64,000 nt of DNA from Wielerella bovis. Its GTDB lineage: Bacteria > Pseudomonadota > Gammaproteobacteria > Burkholderiales > Neisseriaceae. The position numbers and the translations under genes were made by a program. This document shows positions 27,490-37,498 of the stretch, piece after piece. Under the pieces are notes generated by a model. That model searched no databases and was not told the DNA's origin. It saw only the letters and a list, made by a program, of their open reading frames with translations. The DNA lies in contig NZ_CP092361.1 in the NCBI RefSeq assembly GCF_022354465.1, positions 1,860,001-1,924,000 of the forward strand. The letters are read 5' to 3'. Every line of letters begins with the position of its first letter. The stretch's first letter is position 1.

Positions 27490-28158
27490 GTGTTCAATAA
27501 ATTGATTAAAGAAAAAGAAATAAATTTAGCCAACCATTACTTCAAGCATACACGCTATGCCCAACTTAATTGGGAAGTTCATGGAAAACCGATTATCAAA
27601 GAACTTGCACAAGAATTTATACAAACTATTGAAAAAGAAGATAGTTGTTATCTCCATATTTTAAAAGACGATGTTAAAAAACAACCAGTAACACAAGGTG
27701 ATAATTCTATTTATGGCGACAGTATTACCATTCGATTTGGTTGTAAGCCATTACCTTGTACTGCAACTTTACCAAAACAAGGTACAAAACATGAAATTCT
27801 AGTAGAAACAGGTGCATGTTTAGTTTTTTCATGTGGCTTCAATGGTTCTGTTATTGCCATGATATATCTGCCACAATCAGATGTATCCCAGCCACTACGA
27901 ACACCTTATTTTGTTGCTGCTTGGCAAAATAGCAATGAGTTTACCAAACGCGATATAGTTCCCATATTTGAATTATTTTGGCAAGTACAATTATTTTGTG
28001 GAGCGTACACTACCAATCGTAAATCTGCACGAATTATCGCCAAATTAGAAGCCAAACATCAACAAATTAGCGAAGGTAAAAATGTATTTATCTCCTACCT
28101 TATTTATCTGCGTACATTCATCAACGGATTACGTAAAATATATGGAATTGCACACTAA
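27490..28158 (+). CDS. Unknown cytosolic protein, 222 aa (GTG start)
   Basis: The start is GTG with a strong ribosome site AAGGAGG (27477-27483) 6 nt upstream. No signal peptide. A hydrophobic patch (CLVFSCGFNGSVIAMIYL, about 112-129) lies in the middle, with a basic C terminus. GC content is lower than in its neighbours and it carries no uptake sequence, which hints at acquisition. I recognise no domain. Confidence 0.65.
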   Translation: MFNKLIKEKEINLANHYFKHTRYAQLNWEVHGKPIIKELAQEFIQTIEKEDSCYLHILKDDVKKQPVTQGDNSIYGDSITIRFGCKPLPCTATLPKQGTKHEILVETGACLVFSCGFNGSVIAMIYLPQSDVSQPLRTPYFVAAWQNSNEFTKRDIVPIFELFWQVQLFCGAYTTNRKSARIIAKLEAKHQQISEGKNVFISYLIYLRTFINGLRKIYGIAH

Positions 28159-28179
28159 TAAAAAGCAGCCTGAAAAACC

Positions 28180-28830
28180 ATGAAACCCGTCATTATCAAT
28201 CTTTCAGACTGCCTGATTACTGTTTATCTCAAACACAGCAGCAAGAAAAACATCATCGTCCGCGCACGCGATGAACACAGTCTAACCGTCAATTCACCCA
28301 AATGGCTGCCACGCGCTGAATTGATGCGCTGGCTCAACAGCCATCATGCCGATTTGCAACGCTGCTTAAATCACGCCCCCAAAAAACGCGCTGAACCCGA
28401 ACAATTATGGTTTCGCGGACAACTTTATTCTCGCAACGCCACCATTTTCAGGCAGCCTGAAAATTTATCCCCCACCCAACAAAGCGATTATTTACGCCAA
28501 TTTTTGTTTCAGGCTGCACATGAGATTTTGTTGGACAAACTCGCGCAACACAGCCAAAAACTGCATCTTATTCCCAAACAAATCGCGCTTTCAAACGCCA
28601 AAACTTTTTGGGGCGTGTGTCGCCATCACACAGGTATACGTCTCAATTGGCGACTGATTGGCGCACCCGATTTTGTGCAAGATTACGTTTGCATCCACGA
28701 ACTTTGCCACCTTGTACACGCCAATCACAGCCACGCATTTTGGCAACTAGTGCATCAACATTGCCATGACGTTGATGCCGCCAAACAGTGGCTCAAAACA
28801 CATGGTAAAGAATTATTTGCGCTTGGGTAA
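28180..28830 (+). CDS. YgjP-type metal-dependent hydrolase
   Basis: A protein of 216 residues from the YgjP/DUF45 family of zinc metallopeptidase-like enzymes. The zinc motif HELCHLVHANH (about 171-181) is intact, and the typical preceding NAKTFWGVCRHHTGIRLNWRL is present. It is related to SprT/WLM folds; the E. coli homologue has been reported as a nucleotide phosphohydrolase. The substrate cannot be assigned here. Uptake sequences are embedded in frame as FRQPEN and SDCL. Confidence 0.85.
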   Translation: MKPVIINLSDCLITVYLKHSSKKNIIVRARDEHSLTVNSPKWLPRAELMRWLNSHHADLQRCLNHAPKKRAEPEQLWFRGQLYSRNATIFRQPENLSPTQQSDYLRQFLFQAAHEILLDKLAQHSQKLHLIPKQIALSNAKTFWGVCRHHTGIRLNWRLIGAPDFVQDYVCIHELCHLVHANHSHAFWQLVHQHCHDVDAAKQWLKTHGKELFALG

Positions 28831-28917
28831 GCGTGGGTAAACAGAGTTTAATCAACGAATAAAATGACATAAAATAACGCATTTCAGGCAGCCTGAAAAT
28901 TATGCGTAGGAATAAAA

Positions 28918-29406
28918 ATGGATTTATATACTCCCGTTGTGGATACCTTGAACAAATTAGCCATTCCCTTTCAAATTGTAGAACACCCACCTGCACTCAC
29001 CACCGAACAAGCAGATAGTTTTATTGAAGGCATTGACGGTGTGCGTACCAAAACCCTATTTTTATGCAATCGTAAAAAAACCGCGTTCTACCTATTGATT
29101 ATGGATGATGCCAAACGCTTGGACATGGACGCTTTCAAAGAAACCGTTGGCGAAAGCCGTATCAGCATAGCATCTAGCAACAGTTTGTTTGAAAAGATGA
29201 AATTACCCGCAGGCGTGGTGTCGCCTTTTGGTTTACTCAATACGCCCGAAAAAGACATTGCGGTGTATATTGACCAAGCCATCATGTCCGAAGAACGTAT
29301 GAGCTTCCACCCCAACACCAATGAAAAAACGCTATTTTTAGCCAGCACCGATTTGCTGAAATTTTTAGTACACATCGGTTGTCCAGCGAATATTATTAAA
29401 TTGTAA
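28918..29406 (+). CDS. YbaK/ProX-type trans-editing protein
   Basis: A protein of 162 residues, family of prolyl-tRNA editing domains (ProXp-ala/PrdX/YbaK). These enzymes deacylate mischarged tRNA. Family features include the early VEHPPALTTEQADSF and GVRTKTLFLCNRKKTAFYLL, with the conserved Lys, and the later PFGLLNTPEKDIAVYID. Full length. It stands alone between uptake sequences. Confidence 0.88.
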   Translation: MDLYTPVVDTLNKLAIPFQIVEHPPALTTEQADSFIEGIDGVRTKTLFLCNRKKTAFYLLIMDDAKRLDMDAFKETVGESRISIASSNSLFEKMKLPAGVVSPFGLLNTPEKDIAVYIDQAIMSEERMSFHPNTNEKTLFLASTDLLKFLVHIGCPANIIKL

Positions 29407-29409
29407 AAG

Positions 29410-29458
29410 TTTTCAGGCTGCCTATTGTTTTATCCAACAAATAAAGGCAGCCTGAAAA
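29410..29458. terminator. Terminator from paired uptake sequences
   Basis: TTTTCAGGCTGCCT and AGGCAGCCTGAAAA pair over 14 bp with a 21-nt loop between the editing protein gene and the protease gene. Confidence 0.7.
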
Positions 29459-29484
29459 CAAATATTACCAAAAGGATAAACATA

Positions 29485-30951
29485 ATGAAAAAAACACTTC
29501 TCTCACTCACCCTAATTGCCGCATTCACTTTGGCAGCCTGTGGCAAAGACGATGCGCCAGCCAAAAACACAACCGCTTCACAAACCTTTGTGCAGCCTGT
29601 GGAAAATAAAACCAACGATGGCACAGTCGGTATGTTGTTGCCCAATTTTGCCGAATTGGTGGCGCGTGAAGGCAGCACCGTTGTGAATATTCAGGCTGCC
29701 AGTGAAAAAGACAATACTTCCATGTCCAACAATGATGATTTGGCGGACAATGACCCATTTTCCGAATTTTTCAAGCGTCTTATCCCCAATCAACCTGATT
29801 TTCCACAAAGTGAAAACGAAGCCAATTTTGGTTCGGGCGTGATTATCAGCGAAGATGGCTATGTCATGACCAATGCCCACGTTATCAAAGGTATGAATAA
29901 TATTAAAGTTACGCTGAACGATAAGCGCGAATATCCTGCCAAATTGGTCGGTTCAGATGAAAAATCCGACATCGCTTTGCTGAAAATTGATGCGCAAAAT
30001 CTGCCTGCTGCCAAAATTGGTAATCCCGATGAATTGAAATCGGGCGAATGGGTAGCGGCGATTGGTGCGCCATTTGGTTTTGATAACAGCGTAACCGCAG
30101 GCATCGTGTCCGCCAAAAATCGTACCTTGCCCGATGAAACTTATACGCCATTTATCCAAACCGATGTGGCAATCAACCCTGGTAATTCGGGTGGACCTTT
30201 GTTCAATTTAAAAGGACAAGTGGTTGGTATCAACTCGCAAATTTATAGCCGCAGCGGTGGTTTTATGGGCATTTCTTTCGCCATTCCGATTGATGTCGCG
30301 ATGAATGTTGCCGACCAACTGAAAGCCACAGGCAAAGTTCATCGTGGGCAACTGGGCGTAATCATCCAAGAAGTCAGCTACGATTTAGCCAAAACATTTG
30401 GTTTGGATAAACCCACAGGCGCATTGATTGCCAAAGTGATTTCAGGCAGCCCTGCGGAAAAAGCAGGTTTGCGCGTAGGCGATATTATTCGCAGTGTAAA
30501 CGATAACGAAGTGCGTTCATCCAGCGATTTACCCATGACGATTGGCGCACTCGCCCCAGGTAAAGAAGTTAAATTAGGCGTATGGCGCAAAGGTAATATG
30601 ACCGAAATCACGGTTACTTTGGGCGAACAAGGCAGCCAAACGGCTTTAAATTTAAATAATAAAGCTGCCAAACCTTATTCAGGCAGCATAGATGGTTTTG
30701 AGTTTGCCGCAGCAGGCTTGACCATTAGCGTAGAAAATGGCGTGGATAATTCTGTGTTACTGGTACGAAAAGCGCAGGGTATTTCAGCGAACGCAGGCTT
30801 ACGACGTGGCGATATTATCGTGGAAATTGCAGGACAAGCGGTTCATAATAAAGCTGAATTTGAATCAGCAATCAGCCAAGCAGGGAAAAATATTCCCATA
30901 TTGATTAATCGCGGTGGCAATATGATTTTCTTGGCATTGATTTTGCCATAA
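29485..30951 (+). CDS. degP: DegP/HtrA-type periplasmic serine protease, lipoprotein
   Basis: A Do-family protease of 488 residues for periplasmic quality control. It has a lipoprotein signal with LAAC lipobox (Cys19) and the start at 29485 is preceded by AAAGGA. The catalytic triad is His132 (TNAHVI), Asp162 (KSDIALL) and Ser235 (GNSGGPL). Two PDZ domains follow (about 290-380 and 400-485). Membrane anchoring by lipid rather than a free periplasmic form differs from E. coli DegP and suggests attachment to a membrane face. Confidence 0.93.
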   Translation: MKKTLLSLTLIAAFTLAACGKDDAPAKNTTASQTFVQPVENKTNDGTVGMLLPNFAELVAREGSTVVNIQAASEKDNTSMSNNDDLADNDPFSEFFKRLIPNQPDFPQSENEANFGSGVIISEDGYVMTNAHVIKGMNNIKVTLNDKREYPAKLVGSDEKSDIALLKIDAQNLPAAKIGNPDELKSGEWVAAIGAPFGFDNSVTAGIVSAKNRTLPDETYTPFIQTDVAINPGNSGGPLFNLKGQVVGINSQIYSRSGGFMGISFAIPIDVAMNVADQLKATGKVHRGQLGVIIQEVSYDLAKTFGLDKPTGALIAKVISGSPAEKAGLRVGDIIRSVNDNEVRSSSDLPMTIGALAPGKEVKLGVWRKGNMTEITVTLGEQGSQTALNLNNKAAKPYSGSIDGFEFAAAGLTISVENGVDNSVLLVRKAQGISANAGLRRGDIIVEIAGQAVHNKAEFESAISQAGKNIPILINRGGNMIFLALILP

Positions 30952-30965
30952 ATCATTTTAAAGCA

Positions 30966-30998
30966 TTCAGGCTGCCTGAAAAATTCAGGCAGCCTGAA
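30966..30998. terminator. Double uptake-sequence hairpin
   Basis: Two 15-mers, TTCAGGCTGCCTGAA and TTCAGGCAGCCTGAA, stand 3 bp apart, each nearly self-complementary and complementary to each other. They lie between the convergent degP-like and solute-binding genes. Confidence 0.7.
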
Positions 30999-31052
30999 AC
31001 ATAATGGATTGATTATAATAAGATTAAATAAAAACTGAATGGCTGCAACTTA

Positions 31053-31871
31053 TTATTGTTGCCATTTTTTCAAAATCTCATCTAATTGACCATTTTTCTT
31101 AATATTTTCTAATCCAGCGTTTACTTTTTGCAACATTTCTGTGTCATCTTTACGAATAGCAAAAACCAAATCCGCAGAAGCTTCACCTTCTACTGGCGGC
31201 AGTTCTTCCATAGCAAATGTGAAATCTTTTAATGAACCATTGACATAATATTTCAAAATAGTGCAATCACTTATCGCTGCATGAGCTTGATTAGTAGCGA
31301 TTTGGCGTAAAGTATCGTATCTGTGTGTACTAATAGTAATATTTTTTTGTGGTATTTTTAATACATTCGTTACATAATCGCCTAGTTCATCATTATCAAA
31401 CAAGATGATTGGATTAGATTGCCAACTGGATAGATTATTTTGATTGGCAGCAATCACACAATTTTTTGAAACCATATATGATTGTGTATGGGTAACATAC
31501 TCACTAGGTAAATCCTCTGCAACCAATCCACCTGCTACTAAATGAACCTTATCTTTTTGCATATCAGTAAAAATAGCTTCCCAAATATAAGGTTCTACTT
31601 TTAATTTCAATCCTTGGTCTTTTGCAATAGCTTCCAAAATATCAGTATCAATACCACTAAATGTTCGGTCAGCATTGAAAATATTGAAAGGTGCATAATC
31701 AGTAGCAGCAATACGAACATGCAAAATGGGTGCATTAGTATTCTCTGATGCAGAAGTAGTAACAGAAGAATCAGGTTTGCTAGCAGTTATTGCCGTATCG
31801 TTTGTACTGGATTTATCTGAACACGCGGCTAACAAAACAGTTAACGTAATCAAAGATAAGGTTTTTTTCAT
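31053..31871 (-). CDS. Amino-acid-type solute-binding lipoprotein
   Basis: A family-3 extracellular solute-binding protein of 272 residues. Signal peptide with LAAC lipobox (LTVLLAACSDKSS). The binding domain opens RIAATDYAPFNIFN and continues SGIDTDILEAIAKDQGLKLK, which fits polar amino acid uptake. No permease or ATPase is adjacent. It is a single gene, with the terminator-like double uptake sequence downstream. Ligand unknown. Confidence 0.88.
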   Translation of the reverse strand: MKKTLSLITLTVLLAACSDKSSTNDTAITASKPDSSVTTSASENTNAPILHVRIAATDYAPFNIFNADRTFSGIDTDILEAIAKDQGLKLKVEPYIWEAIFTDMQKDKVHLVAGGLVAEDLPSEYVTHTQSYMVSKNCVIAANQNNLSSWQSNPIILFDNDELGDYVTNVLKIPQKNITISTHRYDTLRQIATNQAHAAISDCTILKYYVNGSLKDFTFAMEELPPVEGEASADLVFAIRKDDTEMLQKVNAGLENIKKNGQLDEILKKWQQ

Positions 31872-32372
31872 GATAATCTCCCTATGATGCTGGTATGATT
31901 TGTGAACAGGTTAAATTTAATGTTTTAAATTTATAACACCTAATTCAGCCCCTTATTTTATCAAGAAAAAAACAAATATAGTAAATTTTACTATTAATTC
32001 ATGCGTTTCTATTTTGATAATTTTAAAATAAAAAAAACAAATATTTAGTTAAATATAAGAAATATCGGATTCAAGAATCCGCCCTACAATTTTGAGTTTC
32101 ACAAAGGTTTCAACTTATAAAAACAAAATCATCTTGTTTTTCAGGCAGCCTATTTAAATGGCACAAATAACATAAAACAATCATGCGGTAAAACATTGGA
32201 ATCCCCCGCAACTTTTGCGTTAAAATAACCGCCCTTTCAAAAATTAGGTCGGATTACGGATTAGATTTAGATTAGGACAAATTAGAAGTCGTGGGTGTTA
32301 AGTATGACAAATTAAGCTAGCCCTGTTTCATCTAAATCTTACTCTCTATACCATCATTTTTTAGGATACATC
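31872..32372. other. Intergenic with dispersed repeats
   Basis: About 500 bp. It contains a repeat (32037-32115) shared with 40200-40292, a piece related to the mini Correia-like element (GATTAGATTTAGATTAGG at about 32258-32275) and one uptake sequence near 32145. The ybeD promoter must lie in its right part. No gene seen. Confidence 0.55.
32037..32115. repeat. Dispersed repeat (partner at 40200)
   Basis: It is AT-rich and followed by GAAATATCGGATTCAAGAAT and CACAAAGGTTTCAAC. About 70% similar by eye to 40200-40292. Both copies are intergenic. Confidence 0.5.
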
Positions 32373-32648
32373 ATGTCTCAACAAGCTGAACAAAAACCTT
32401 TAATTGAATTTCCAACCGATTTCAATCTCAAAATTATGGGTGCTCAACATCCTGATTTTGCATCTGAAATCTTAAAAGCCATTCAACAACATGCCCCAAA
32501 TACCACTGAACAACACATCAAATTGCGTCCTAGTTCAGGTGGTAATTTTGTCGGTGCAACGGTTACCGTTCATGCGCAAAGTCAAGAACATTTGGACAAT
32601 ATTTACCGCAGCGTAACTTCTCATCCAATGGTAAAAGTAGTATTTTAA
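32373..32648 (+). CDS. ybeD: YbeD-family (DUF493) protein
   Basis: A small protein of 91 residues with an ACT-like fold, typical start FPTDFNLKIMG and end TSHPMVKVVF. It usually precedes lipB, as it does here (67 bp). The cellular role is not firmly known; conservation of the pair suggests a link to lipoate metabolism. AGGA lies 6-7 nt before ATG. Confidence 0.93.
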   Translation: MSQQAEQKPLIEFPTDFNLKIMGAQHPDFASEILKAIQQHAPNTTEQHIKLRPSSGGNFVGATVTVHAQSQEHLDNIYRSVTSHPMVKVVF

Positions 32649-32715
32649 GTTTTCAGGCTGCCTTTTTAATTGATGTAGCCTGAAAAATCATTTTATTGAT
32701 AATAAAAGATAAATT

Positions 32716-33318
32716 ATGAAAATTGTCAAACTGGGCAGACGCGATTATCAACCCGTGTTTGAAGCGATGAAACAATTCAACGACACGCGTGATGACGATA
32801 CTGAAGACGAACTATGGCTAGTGGAACATTACCCTGTGTTCACACAAGGCTTGGCTGGCAAACCCGAGCATTTGCTGTTTTCAAGCGATATTCCTGTGGT
32901 GCAAATTGACCGTGGTGGACAGATTACCTACCACGGATTAGGACAACTCGTTGTTTACACTATGATTAATTTTAAACGCCGCAAACAAAGTGTGCGTCAT
33001 ATTGTTTCCGCATTAGAAAATACCATCATTGCCACACTTGCTGAATATGGTATTCAGGCTGCCAACGACCCGCAACGACCAGGGGTTTATGTGGGCGAGC
33101 GCAAAATTGCATCTTTGGGTTTGCGGATTAAAAATGGCTCGGTTTATCATGGGCTTGCGCTGAATGTGAACATGGATTTGTCGCCATTTCAGCAAATCAA
33201 TCCTTGCGGTTATGCAGGCATGGAAATGGTGCAAATGGCGGATTTGTTGCCGCAAACACCTGATTTGGATGAAGTGGCGGATAAATTGACGGCGCATTTG
33301 ATGCGTGAATTGGCGTAA
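32716..33318 (+). CDS. lipB: Octanoyltransferase LipB
   Basis: A protein of 200 residues that moves octanoyl groups from acyl carrier protein to lipoyl domains, the first step of lipoate synthesis. Key motifs: [16 protein letters not shown] (about 76-91) and the active-site segment [26 protein letters not shown] with catalytic Lys and a later Cys (PCGYAG). Normal length. LipA is encoded 1.3 kb downstream. Confidence 0.95.
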   Translation: MKIVKLGRRDYQPVFEAMKQFNDTRDDDTEDELWLVEHYPVFTQGLAGKPEHLLFSSDIPVVQIDRGGQITYHGLGQLVVYTMINFKRRKQSVRHIVSALENTIIATLAEYGIQAANDPQRPGVYVGERKIASLGLRIKNGSVYHGLALNVNMDLSPFQQINPCGYAGMEMVQMADLLPQTPDLDEVADKLTAHLMRELA

Positions 33319-33370
33319 GTTTTTAGGCAGCCTGAAAACCGCAAATAAATATGATAAAGAAAGAATCCAA

Positions 33371-34096
33371 ATGACCCCAAATGGACACACCGTCCTGATT
33401 ACAGGTGGCGCAACAGGTATCGGTTTTGCGCTGGCAAAACAATTTCATAACGCAGGCAACCAAGTTATTTTGGTTGGACGGCGCGAAGACGTGTTGCAAC
33501 AAGCCGCCGCACAACTTTCAGGCTGCCGTTATGCCGTTGCCGATGTATCCAAAGCCGAAGACCGTGAACGTTTGGCGCGTGATTTTGCCGATGTGAACGT
33601 GTTAATCAACAACGCCGCCATTCAATACACCAAGCCGCTTGCCGAACAAACCGATGCCGAAATTGTACAGGAAATTGACATCAATCTGACCGCGCCTGTA
33701 TTGCTCACACAAGCATTTATGTCCGTGTTGCAAGCCAAGCCGAGTGCGGCAGTGGTTAATGTGTCATCGGGTTTGGCGATTGTGCCGAAAGAAACCTGCG
33801 CCCTGTATTGCGCCACCAAAGCCGCGTTGCACAGCTATTCACAAGTATTGCGCTGGCAATTGGAAGCGACCCATGTACGCGTATTTGAAATTTTACCGCC
33901 AATGGTCGCCACGCCCTTATCACAAGGCAAAGGTCATGCCAATTTAAAAATTTCGCCCGATGAACTCGCCGCCGAATTTTGGCGTGATTTCCAACGCGAC
34001 CATTATGAAATCATGGTAGGCAAAAGCAAATGGCTCTATTGGATAAACCGCATTTCGGCAACATTGGGGCAACGGATTATGCGTAAGGGTTTATAA
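33371..34096 (+). CDS. Short-chain dehydrogenase/reductase (DltE-like)
   Basis: A classical SDR of 241 residues with cofactor motif TGGATGIG (about 11-18), NNAA (about 80), and catalytic Ser/Tyr/Lys in VSSG ... YCATKAA (about 135-158). Start 33371 follows from family length, although the frame is open farther up through an uptake sequence. The substrate is unknown. It sits between lipB and vapX in one direction, which could be an operon. Confidence 0.88.
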   Translation: MTPNGHTVLITGGATGIGFALAKQFHNAGNQVILVGRREDVLQQAAAQLSGCRYAVADVSKAEDRERLARDFADVNVLINNAAIQYTKPLAEQTDAEIVQEIDINLTAPVLLTQAFMSVLQAKPSAAVVNVSSGLAIVPKETCALYCATKAALHSYSQVLRWQLEATHVRVFEILPPMVATPLSQGKGHANLKISPDELAAEFWRDFQRDHYEIMVGKSKWLYWINRISATLGQRIMRKGL

Positions 34097-34145
34097 TGCG
34101 AGTTATTTCAGGCAGCCTGAAAAATTACCAAATAAAGGAAAAATC

Positions 34146-34337
34146 ATGATAAATCAACAGAATATTCCAACTGGCGAAGTGCGGACTTTTGGCACATTTG
34201 GCGTGCCTTATTTGGTCGGCAAAGCGGAACAGGAATTGCCCAATGGCGACATTTTGGTGGGCATTGAATTGTTGGAAAGTGGCGAGCATGAACAATATCC
34301 GCTCTCCCATTTGTTGCAAGACCCGAAAGCCAATTAA
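34146..34337 (+). CDS. vapX: VapX-like antitoxin
   Basis: A small protein of 63 residues with motif GEVRTFGTFGVPYLVGKAEQ and a C-terminal SHLLQDPKAN, in the DUF5397-type family found before vapD. In Haemophilus VapX neutralises the VapD ribonuclease. AAGGA lies 9 nt before ATG. The stop is 3 nt before the vapD start, as expected for a toxin-antitoxin operon. Confidence 0.8.
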   Translation: MINQQNIPTGEVRTFGTFGVPYLVGKAEQELPNGDILVGIELLESGEHEQYPLSHLLQDPKAN

Positions 34338-34340
34338 ATT

Positions 34341-34619
34341 ATGTATGCGATTTCATTTGATTTGGTCGTTTCCGACACCCAAAATGCCCACCCAAAAGGC
34401 GTAAGCCAAGCCTATCAAGATATTGGCGCAACCCTACATCAATACGGTTTTGAGCGCGTTCAAGGCAGCCTGTATATCAATGACAATGAAGACATGGCAA
34501 ACCTGTTTTCTGCCATTCAAGCCTTGAAAAATTTGGCGTGGTTTCCCACTTCTGTGCGTGATATTCGCGCATTCCGCATTGAGCAATGGTCGGATTTTAC
34601 AAAATTTGTGAAAACCTAA
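34341..34619 (+). CDS. vapD: VapD endoribonuclease toxin
   Basis: A protein of 92 residues from the VapD family, a Cas2-like ferredoxin-fold ribonuclease. It opens [20 protein letters not shown], with the conserved early Asp, and shows [14 protein letters not shown]. Full length. The antitoxin-like vapX precedes it by 3 nt and lipA follows. It contains a partial uptake core (QGSLY). Likely active, because no key part is missing. Confidence 0.9.
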   Translation: MYAISFDLVVSDTQNAHPKGVSQAYQDIGATLHQYGFERVQGSLYINDNEDMANLFSAIQALKNLAWFPTSVRDIRAFRIEQWSDFTKFVKT

Positions 34620-34656
34620 TTTGAGCCAGCATTCAACATTTAAGAGAGAAATAAAA

Positions 34657-35643
34657 ATGACCACCGAAACCACCAATCCCCTATCCAACGCACAAGGCAT
34701 TAAACACAAAGGCGCAGACAAAACCGCGCGTATTCCCATCAAAATCGTACCATTAGAAGAAAAAATCAAAAAACCCGAATGGATTAAAGCCAAAATCCCA
34801 ACTGGCAAAAAATTCTTTGAAATCAAAAATATTTTGCGCGACCAGAAAATGCACACAGTTTGCGAAGAAGCGTCCTGCCCGAATATTGGCGAATGTTTCA
34901 GCAAAGGCACAGCCACATTCATGATTATGGGCGACATTTGTACGCGCCGTTGTCCGTTTTGCGATGTGGGACACGGTCGCCCCAATCCGCTTGACCCCGA
35001 TGAGCCGAAAAATCTCGCCGAAAGCGTGGCAGCGATGAATTTACGCTACGTTGTGATTACATCGGTGGACAGGGACGATTTGCGCGATGGCGGCGCACAG
35101 CATTTTGCCGATTGCATTAACGCCATTCGTGAACGCAGCCCGAATACGAAAATTGAAATTCTCGTGCCTGATTTCCGTGGGCGTTTGGACATTGCACTGG
35201 ACATTTTGTCCAAAAATCCGCCCGATGTGATGAACCACAATTTGGAAACCCACCCGCGTTTGTACAAACAAGCGCGCCCAGGGTCGGATTACAAACATTC
35301 TTTGGAATTGTTGCGAAGATTCAAGGAAATGCAACCGAATATTCCCACCAAATCGGGCATTATGGTTGGTTTGGGCGAAACGGACGATGAAGTCCGCGAA
35401 ATCATGCGCGATATGCGCGAGCATAATATTGAGATGATTACGGTGGGGCAATATTTGCAGCCGTCTGACGGGCATTTGCCTGTGTTGCGCTACGTTACGC
35501 CCGATATGTTCAAGCAATTTGAAAAGGAAGCCTATGAAATGGGCTTTACCAATGCGGCGATTGGCGCGATGGTTCGCAGTTCGTATCATGCTGATGTGCA
35601 AGCGGAAGAAGCGTTGAAAGAAAACGGTTGCGGTCATCATTGA
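34657..35643 (+). CDS. lipA: Lipoyl synthase LipA
   Basis: A radical-SAM enzyme of 328 residues that inserts two sulfurs into octanoyl groups. Auxiliary-cluster cysteines are in [12 protein letters not shown] and the radical-SAM cluster is CTRRCPFC. C-terminal RSSY is present near the end, with the conserved serine ligand. Start 34657 has GAGAG about 9 nt upstream. Completes the lipoate pathway with LipB. Confidence 0.96.
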   Translation: MTTETTNPLSNAQGIKHKGADKTARIPIKIVPLEEKIKKPEWIKAKIPTGKKFFEIKNILRDQKMHTVCEEASCPNIGECFSKGTATFMIMGDICTRRCPFCDVGHGRPNPLDPDEPKNLAESVAAMNLRYVVITSVDRDDLRDGGAQHFADCINAIRERSPNTKIEILVPDFRGRLDIALDILSKNPPDVMNHNLETHPRLYKQARPGSDYKHSLELLRRFKEMQPNIPTKSGIMVGLGETDDEVREIMRDMREHNIEMITVGQYLQPSDGHLPVLRYVTPDMFKQFEKEAYEMGFTNAAIGAMVRSSYHADVQAEEALKENGCGHH

Positions 35644-35730
35644 TTTTTAGCAGAGAAAACATTCAGGCAACCTGAAAATGTTTCAGGCTGCCTGAAAAAT
35701 ATATTTTATTCATTTTTTAAGGATAAAGTT

Positions 35731-35857
<127 letters not shown>

Positions 35858-35865
<8 letters not shown>

Positions 35866-37486
35866 ATTAATGTGGTCTGGTAAAGACAAAGTCAAATTTC
35901 ATCATCATGATGTTCCTTTTTATCTTTTAAATCAGCAATATCATTTTGTTGCCGAAGAGGGCAAACCGCAAAACCGTGAAGACAATATTCTGATTCACGG
36001 CGACAATCTGCTTGCACTCAAATCACTGCTGCCTGAATTTGGCGGCAAAATCAACTGCATTTACATAGACCCACCGTATAACACAGGCAATGAAAACTGG
36101 GTGTACAACGACAATGTGAACGACTCGCGCATTCAAAAATGGTTGGGCGAAGTGGTGGGCAAAGAGGGCGAGGATTTTTCGCGCCATGACAAATGGCTGT
36201 GCATGATGTATCCGCGTTTGAAATTGCTGAAACAGCTTTTGGCAGATGATGGAGTGATTTTTATCAGCATTGATGATAATGAACAAGCCTGCCTGAAATT
36301 GATTTGTGATGAGATTTTTGGGTATGGGAATTTCGTTGCCCAATTTTCAATTAAAAGACAAGGTGGGCGACAAGATAGTAAATTTTTTGCCAAAATAACA
36401 GAATACATTTTTTGTTATGCGAAAAATAGCAACCAATTTATTTCAGGACAAGATATTAAAGAAAATGAAAGTTATCCCAAATTTGATAAAAATAAACAAC
36501 AATTTTATAAAACTCAATTGTTAAGAAAATGGGGAAATAGCAGTTTAAAACAAGATAGACCGAATTTATATTATGCAATCCCAGCACCTGATGGTAACGA
36601 TGTTTTCCCAATTATCTATTCTGATAATGGTGAAAAAATTGATGGGCGTTGGCGTTGGAAACCCAAAAAAATGGAAAAAGCGTTAAAAGATGGGTTAATT
36701 GAATTTATTAAAGATAAAAATAACAATTGGATTGCGTATGAAAAAATTTTCCAGCCTGAAAGTGGTGGGAAAAGTAAAAAATTTTCCACTTGGTTGGAAA
36801 AACTTAATGTAAGTGGCAGTGCCGAATTAAAAGATATTTTCGGCTCATCGGTTTTTGACTATCCAAAACCACCACAATTATTAGAATTAATTTTAAAAAT
36901 GGCAAATGTTAATAAAAACGCCATTATCCTAGACAGCTTTTCAGGCAGCGGTACCACCGCCCACGCTGTTTTGTCGCTCAACAAAGATGGTGGCAACCGC
37001 CGCTTTATCGGCGTGGAAATGATGGATTACGCCGAAACCATTACTGCCGAACGCATTCGCCGCGTGATAAACGGCTACGGCAACAAACCCGAAACACAAA
37101 ATGGCACAGGCGGCGGTTTTACGTTTTACACAATCGGCGACCCACTGTTTATCGCTCCCGATACACTCAACCCCAATGCATCGCTTGCCGCCATTCGCCA
37201 ATACATCGGCTATACCGAAAATTTGCAGCAAACATGGCAGCCTGAAAACGGTGTTTCGCCGCACGCATTGGGCTATCAAAACGGCACAGCGTATGTGTTT
37301 TATTATGAACAAGACGAAGTTACCACGCTGGATTTGCCCTTTTTGCAAACGCTGCAAGCCACAGGGCTGCCTGAAAAACCTGAATGCTGGGTCATTTACG
37401 CCGATAAAGTGGTTTTGACTGAATCGCAATTAAAAACTTTTAATATCGTGTTTAAACGCATTCCGCGCGATATTTCACGGTTTTAA
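35858..37486 (+). CDS. mod: Type III DNA methyltransferase (Mod)
   Basis: An adenine-N6 DNA methyltransferase of 542 residues, specificity subunit of a type III restriction system. Motif IV DPPYNTGN is at 71-78 and the AdoMet motif DSFSGSGTT near 360, an order typical of the beta class. The middle part (about 150-355), between the two motifs, is the expected target-recognition domain; it is more AT-rich than both ends. An embedded uptake sequence codes part of FSGSG, and others code QPEN and LPEK. The repeat tract with leader ORF stands directly upstream. Confidence 0.92.
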
Positions 37487-37498
37487 CAGGGGAAAATA

